The position numbers and the translations under genes were made by a program. Positions 57,617 through 64,000 of a DNA stretch of 64,000 nt are shown here, one piece after another; positions within the stretch are counted from its first letter, which is position 1; every line of letters begins with the position of its first letter. Source of the stretch: Rhizoclosmatium globosum (taxonomy: Eukaryota; Chytridiomycota; Chytridiomycetes; Chytridiales; Chytriomycetaceae); assembly GCA_002104985.1 (NCBI GenBank), contig MCGO01000066.1, forward strand, positions 1 through 64,000. The letters run 5' to 3'. The notes under the pieces were generated by a model that had not been told where the DNA came from, made no database searches, and saw nothing but the letters and a program-made list of their open reading frames with translations.

Positions 57617-60600
57617 AGAATGCAAACAAATTTTCTCTGCAAGCTATGGTTTCCAGGGCCTAAGGCAATGCAACGAGCAAAGTCGCATTGGTCCCATACA
57701 GCCGAGTTTTCAACTCCTTGCTTCAAGATTGTGCGTCTGGGTGTTGGTGGTTCTGGTGGTATTGTTGGGTTGGTGCGTCAGAGCTGGGTTGGTGCGTCAG
57801 TGTTGGGTTGGTGCGTCAGCGTCAGAGACGTCTTGGTGGGCTGGATGGGCTCCTCTGCAAGCTATGGTTTCCAGGGCCTAAGGCAATGCAACGAGCAAAG
57901 TCGCATTGGTCCCATACAGCCAAGTTTTCAACTCCTTGCTTCAAGATTGTGCGTCTGGGTGTTGGTGGTTCTGGTGGTATTGATGGGTTGGTGCGTCAGT
58001 GTTGGGTTGGTGCGTCAGCGTCAGAGACGTCTTGGTGGGCTGGATGGGTTCCTCTGCAAGCTATGGTTTCCAGGGCCTAAGGCAATGCAACGAGCAAAGT
58101 CGCATTGGTCCCATACAGCCGAGTTTTCAACTCCTTGCTTCAAGATTGTGTGTCTGGGTGTTGGTGGTTCTGGTGGTATTGTTGGGTTGGTGCGTCAGAG
58201 CTGGGTTGGTGCGTCAGTGTTGGGTTGGTGCGTCAGCGTCAGAGACGTCTTGGTGGGCTGGATGGGCTCCTCTGCAAGCTATGGTTTCCAGGGCCTAAGG
58301 CAATGCAACGAGCAAAGTCGCATTGGTCCCATACAGCCGAGTTTTCAACTCCTTGCTTCAAGATTGTGCGTCTGGGTGTTGGTGGTTCTGGTGGTATTGA
58401 TGGGTTGGTGCGTCAGTGTTGGGTTGGTGCGTCAGCGTCAGAGACGTCTTGGTGGGCTGGATGGGTTCCTCTGCAAGCTATGGTTTCCAGGGCCTAAGGC
58501 AATGCAACGAGCAAAGTCGCATTGGTCCCATACAGCCGAGTTTTCAACTCCTTGCTTCAAGATTGTGCGTCTGGGTGTTGGTGGTTCTGGTGGTATTGAT
58601 GGGTTGGTGCGTCAGTGTTGGGTTGGTGCGTCAGCGTCAGAGACGTCTTGGTGGGCTGGATGGGTTCCTCTGCAAGCTATGGTTTCCAGGGCCTAAGGCA
58701 ATGCAACGAGCAAAGTCGCATTGGTCCCATACAGCCGAGTTTTCAACTCCTTGCTTCAAGATTGTGCGTCTGGGTGTTGGTGGTTCTGGTGGTATTGATG
58801 GGTTGGTGCGTCAGTGTTGGGTTGGTGCGTCAGCGTCAGAGACGTCTTGGTGGGCTGGATGGGTTCCTCTGCAAGCTATGGTTTCCAGGGCCTAAGGCAA
58901 TGCAACGAGCAAAGTCGCATTGGTCCCATACAGCCGAGTTTTCAACTCCTTGCTTCAAGATTGTGTGTCTGGGTGTTGGTGGTTCTGGTGGTATTGTTGG
59001 GTTGGTGCGTCAGAGCTGGGTTGGTGCGTCAGTGTTGGGTTGGTGCGTCAGCGTCAGAGACGTCTTGGTGGGCTGGATGGGCTCCTCTGCAAGCTATGGT
59101 TTCCAGGGCCTAAGGCAATGCAACGAGCAAAGTCGCATTGGTCCCATACAGCCGAGTTTTCAACTCCTTGCTTCAAGATTGTGCGTCTGGGTGTTGGTGG
59201 TTCTGGTGGTATTGATGGGTTGGTGCGTCAGTGTTGGGTTGGTGCGTCAGCGTCAGAGACGTCTTGGTGGGCTGGATGGGTTCCTCTGCAAGCTATGGTT
59301 TCCAGGGCCTAAGGCAATGCAACGAGCAAAGTCGCATTGGTCCCATACAGCCGAGTTTTCAACTCCTTGCTTCAAGATTGTGTGTCTGGGTGTTGGTGGT
59401 TCTGGTGGTATTGTTGGGTTGGTGCGTCAGAGCTGGGTTGGTGCGTCAGTGTTGGGTTGGTGCGTCAGCGTCAGAGACGTCTTGGTGGGCTGGATGGGCT
59501 CCTCTGCAAGCTATGGTTTCCAGGGCCTAAGGCAATGCAACGAGCAAAGTCGCATTGGTCCCATACAGCCAAGTTTTCAACTCCTTGCTTCAAGATTGTG
59601 CGTCTGGGTGTTGGTGGTTCTGGTGGTATTGATGGGTTGGTGCGTCAGCGTCAGAGACGTCTTGGTGGGCTGGATGGGTTCCTCTGCAAGCTATGGTTTC
59701 CAGGGCCTAAGGCAATGCAACGAGCAAAGTCGCATTGGTCCCATACAGCCGAGTTTTCAACTCCTTGCTTCAAGATTGTGCGTCTGGGTGTTGGTGGTTC
59801 TGGTATTGATGGGTTGGTGCGTCAGTGTTGGGTTGGTGCGTCAGCGTCAGAGACGTCTTGGTGGGCTGGATGGGTTCCTCTGCAAGCTATGGTTTCCAGG
59901 GCCTAAGGCAATGCAACGAGCAAAGTCGCATTGGTCCCATACAGCCGAGTTTTCAACTCCTTGCTTCAAGATTGTGCGTCTGGGTGTTGGTGGTTCTGGT
60001 GGTATTGATGGGTTGGTGCGTCAGTGTTGGGTTGGTGCGTCAGCGTCAGCGACGTCTTGGTGGGCTGGATGGGTTCCTCTGCAAGCTATGGTTTCCAGGG
60101 CCTAAGGCAATGCAACGAGCAAAGTCGCATTGGTCCCATACAGCCGAGTTTTCAACTCCTTGCTTCAAGATTGTGTGTCTGGGTGTTGGTGGTTCTGGTG
60201 GTATTGTTGGGTTGGTGCGTCAGAGCTGGGTTGGTGCGTCAGTGTTGGGTTGGTGCGTCAGCGTCAGAGACGTCTTGGTGGGCTGGATGGGCTCCTCTGC
60301 AAGCTATGGTTTCCAGGGCCTAAGGCAATGCAACGAGCAAAGTCGCATTGGTCCCATACAGCCGAGTTTTCAACTCCTTGCTTCAAGATTGTGCGTCTGG
60401 GTGTTGGTGGTTCTGGTGGTATTGATGGGTTGGTGCGTCAGTGTTGGGTTGGTGCGTCAGCGTCAGAGACGTCTTGGTGGGCTGGATGGGTTCCTCTGCA
60501 AGCTATGGTTTCCAGGGCCTAAGGCAATGCAACGAGCAAAGTCGCATTGGTCCCATACAGCCGAGTTTTCAACTCCTTGCTTCAAGATTGTGCGTCTGGG

Positions 60601-63600
60601 TGTTGGTGGTTCTGGTGGTATTGTTGGGTTGGTGCGTCAGAGCTGGGTTGGTGCGTCAGCGTCAGAGACGTCTTGGTGGGCTGGATGGGTTCCTCTGCAA
60701 GCTATGGTTTCCAGGGCCTAAGGCAATGCAACGAGCAAAGTCGCATTGGTCCCATACAGCCGAGTTTTCAACTCCTTGCTTCAAGATTGTGCGTCTGGGT
60801 GTTGGTGGTTCTGGTGGTATTGATGGGTTGGTGCGTCAGTGTTGGGTTGGTGCGTCAGCGTCAGAGACGTCTTGGTGGGCTGGATGGGTTCCTCTGCAAG
60901 CTATGGTTTCCAGGGCCTAAGGCAATGCAACGAGCAAAGTCGCATTGGTCCCATACAGCCGAGTTTTCAACTCCTTGCTTCAAGATTGTGTGTCTGGGTG
61001 TTGGTGGTTCTGGTGGTATTGTTGGGTTGGTGCGTCAGAGCTGGGTTGGTGCGTCAGTGTTGGGTTGGTGCGTCAGCGTCAGAGACATCTTGGTGGGCTG
61101 GATGGGCTCCTCTGCAAGCTATGGTTTCCAGGGCCTAAGGCAATGCAACGAGCAAAGTCGCATTGGTCCCATACAGCCGAGTTTTCAACTCCTTGCTTCA
61201 AGATTGTGCGTCTGGGTGTTGGTGGTTCTGGTGGTATTGATGGGTTGGTGCGTCAGTGTTGGGTTGGTGCGTCAGCGTCAGAGACGTCTTGGTGGGCTGG
61301 ATGGGTTCCTCTGCAAGCTATGGTTTCCAGGGCCTAAGGCAATGCAACGAGCAAAGTCGCATTGGTCCCATACAGCCGAGTTTTCAACTCCTTGCTTCAA
61401 GATTGTGCGTCTGGGTGTTGGTGGTTCTGGTGGTATTGTTGGGTTGGTGCGTCAGAGCTGGGTTAGTGCGTCAGTGTTGGGTTGGTGCGTCAGCGTCAGA
61501 GACATCTTGGTGGGCTGGATGGGCTCCTCTGCAAGCTATGGTTTCCAGGGCCTAAGGCAATGCAACGAGCAAAGTCGCATTGGTCCCATACAGCCGAGTT
61601 TTCAACTCCTTGCTTCAAGATTGTGCGTCTGGGTGTTGGTGGTTCTGGTGGTATTGATGGGTTGGTGCGTCAGTGTTGGGTTGGTGCGTCAGCGTCAGAG
61701 ACGTCTTGGTGGGCTGGATGGGTTCCTCTGCAAGCTATGGTTTCCAGGGCCTAAGGCAATGCAACGAGCAAAGTCGCATTGGTCCCATACAGCCGAGTTT
61801 TCAACTCCTTGCTTCAAGATTGTGCGTCTGGGTGTTGGTGGTTCTGGTGGTATTGATGGGTTGGTGCGTCAGTGTTGGGTTGGTGCGTCAGCGTCAGAGA
61901 CGTCTTGGTGGGCTGGATGGGTTCCTCTGCAAGCTATGGTTTCCAGGGCCTAAGGCAATGCAACGAGCAAAGTCGCATTGGTCCCATACAGCCGAGTTTT
62001 CAACTCCTTGCTTCAAGATTGTGCGTCTGGGTGTTGGTGGTTCTGGTGGTATTGTTGGGTTGGTGCGTCAGAGCTGGGTTGGTGCGTCAGAGCTGCGTTG
62101 GTGCGTCAGCGTCAGAGACGTCTTGGTGGGCTGGATGGGTTCCTCTGCAAGCTATGGTTTCCAGGGCCTAAGGCAATGCAACGAGCAAAGTCGCATTGGT
62201 CCCATACAGCCGAGTTTTCAACTCCTTGCTTCAAGATTGTGCGTCTGGGTGTTGGTGGTTCTGGTGGTATTGATGGGTTGGTGCGTCAGTGTTGGGTTGG
62301 TGCGTCAGCGTCAGAGACGTCTTGGTGGGCTGGATGGGCTCCTCTGCAAGCTATGGTTTCCAGGGCCTAAGGCAATGCAACGAGCAAAGTCGCATTGGTC
62401 CCATACAGCCGAGTTTTCAACTCCTTGCTTCAAGATTGTGCGTCTGGGTGTTGGTGGTTCTGGTGGTATTGATGGGTTGGTGCGTCAGTGTTGGGTTGGT
62501 GCGTCAGCGTCAGAGACGTCTTGGTGGGCTGGATGGGTTCCTCTGCAAGCTATGGTTTCCAGGGCCTAAGGCAATGCAACGAGCAAAGTCGCATTGGTCC
62601 CATACAGCCGAGTTTTCAACTCCTTGCTTCAAGATTGTGCGTCTGGGTGTTGGTGGTTCTGGTGGTATTGATGGGTTGGTGCGTCAGTGTTGGGTTGGTG
62701 CGTCAGCGTCAGAGACGTCTTGGTGGGCTGGATGGGTTCCTCTGCAAGCTATGGTTTCCAGGGCCTAAGGCAATACAACGAGCAAAGTCGCATTGGTCCC
62801 ATACAGCCGAGTTTTCAACTCCTTGCTTCAAGATTGTGCGTCTGGGTGTTGGTGGTTCTGGTGGTATTGTTGGGTTGGTGCGTCAGAGCTGGGTTGGTGC
62901 GTCAGTGTTGGGTTGGTGCGTCAGCGTCAGAGACGTCTTGGTGGGCTGGATGGGCTCCTCTGCAAGCTATGGTTTCCAGGGCCTAAGGCAATGCAACGAG
63001 CAAAGTCGCATTGGTCCCATACAGCCGAGTTTTCAACTCCTTGCTTCAAGATTGTGCGTCTGGGTGTTGGTGGTTCTGGTGGTATTGATGGGTTGGTGCG
63101 TCAGTGTTGGGTTGGTGCGTCAGCGTCAGAGACGTCTTGGTGGGCTGGATGGGCTCCTCTGCAAGCTATGGTTTCCAGGGCCTAAGGCAATGCAACGAGC
63201 AAAGTCGCATTGGTCCCATACAGCCGAGTTTTCAACTCCTTGCTTCAAGATTGTGCGTCTGGGTGTTGGTGGTTCTGGTGGTATTGATGGGTTGGTGCGT
63301 CAGTGTTGGGTTGGTGCGTCAGCGTCAGAGACGTCTTGGTGGGCTGGATGGGTTCCTCTGCAAGCTATGGTTTCCAGGGCCTAAGGCAATGCAACGAGCA
63401 AAGTCGCATTGGTCCCATACAGCCGAGTTTTCAACTCCTTGCTTCAAGATTGTGCGTCTGGGTGTTGGTGGTTCTGGTGGTATTGATGGGTTGGTGCGTC
63501 AGTGTTGGGTTGGTGCGTCAGCGTCAGAGACGTCTTGGTGGGCTGGATGGGTTCCTCTGCAAGCTATGGTTTCCAGGGCCTAAGGCAATGCAACGAGCAA

Positions 63601-64000
63601 AGTCGCATTGGTCCCATACAGCCGAGTTTTCAACTCCTTGCTTCAAGATTGTGCGTCTGGGTGTTGGTGGTTCTGGTGGTATTGTTGGGTTGGTGCGTCA
63701 GAGCTGGGTTGGTGCGTCAGAGCTGGGTTGGTGCGTCAGTGTTGGGTTGGTGCGTCAGCGTCAGAGACGTCTTGGTGGGCTGGATGGGTTCCTCTGCAAG
63801 CTATGGTTTCCAGGGCCTAAGGCAATGCAACGAGCAAAGTCGCATTGGTCCCATACAGCCGAGTTTTCAACTCCTTGCTTCAAGATTGTGCGTCTGGGTG
63901 TTGGTGGTTCTGGTGGTATTGATGGGTTGGTGCGTCAGTGTTGGGTTGGTGCGTCAGCGTCAGAGACGTCTTGGTGGGCTGGATGGGCTCCTCTGCAAGC
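57617..64000 (+). repeat. 199-bp tandem satellite with nested 19-bp repeat, over 31 units
   Basis: The unit starts tgcaagctatggtttccagg and includes gcaatgcaacgagcaaagtc and tcaactccttgcttcaagat. Its length depends on the number of 19-bp subrepeats (gggttggtgcgtcagnnnn): one gives 180 bp (about 59628), two give 199 bp, three give 218 bp, four give 237 bp (about 63680). Units with attgtt before the subrepeats usually have three (last letters agagct, tgtt, cgtc); units with attgat usually have two. The array runs off the window end. Long plus-strand frames through it (up to 496 codons) are a by-product of the unit length and are not taken as genes. Confidence 0.97.

Noticed and set aside
57620..63820. 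Overlapping long plus-strand frames (up to 496 codons) in the 199-bp array
   Set aside because: They follow from the repeat length and lack of stops; all phases are used equally and there is no start, splice or domain support.
1..64000. tRNA or rRNA genes
   Set aside because: No cloverleaf with matching acceptor and T-arm sequences and no conserved rRNA segments were seen by eye; a tRNAscan run would be decisive.

Overview
The window looks like nuclear DNA of a microbial eukaryote (a protist or fungus-like organism; I cannot place it further). Genes are broken by very short GT-AG introns, mostly 35 to 65 nt. The 43-nt intron at 5965-6007 has a perfect TACTAAC branch site. AATAAA poly(A) signals follow several stop codons. 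No rRNA, tRNA, CRISPR or bacterial-style operon was seen.

Layout. Positions 1-11456 and 20597-31223 are two copies of one segmental duplication. Each holds a decayed DNA polymerase delta gene, a 145-bp satellite array (about 12 versus 7 units), an apparently intact gene for a protein with two RNA-recognition motifs, and a chain of decayed repeated gene families (called A, B and C here). Partial copies lie at 17020-19786, at 49858-53300, and on both sides of a large transposon (36200-37120 and 47290-47600). Single-copy DNA between the copies carries a coiled-coil protein gene (12798-13942), an acidic protein gene (14400-15445), a CCCH zinc-finger gene with a tandemly duplicated exon (32987-35107) and a two-RRM gene with a long valine/acidic tripeptide tail (54177-56635).

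The most notable object is a Helitron-class element of about 10.2 kb (candidate ends 37125-47285). Its seven-exon gene codes for about 2,334 residues: Cys-rich N-terminus, HUH/two-tyrosine Rep nuclease, PIF1-type helicase, and a C-terminal region resembling a ubiquitin-specific protease. One missing T breaks its frame. A divergent three-exon gene for an unknown 387-residue protein lies upstream, with twelve CATGAGT heptamers between the two genes. Sequence on either side matches an uninterrupted duplicate elsewhere in the window, so the element appears to have landed inside a duplicated block.

The right end is satellite-rich: a 139-bp array (48430-49857), a 141-bp array (56889-57565) and a 199-bp array with a nested 19-bp repeat (57617 to the window end). 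Duplications, pseudogenes, a transposon and several minisatellites together suggest a subtelomeric or heterochromatic region; this is inference, and no telomere repeat is present.
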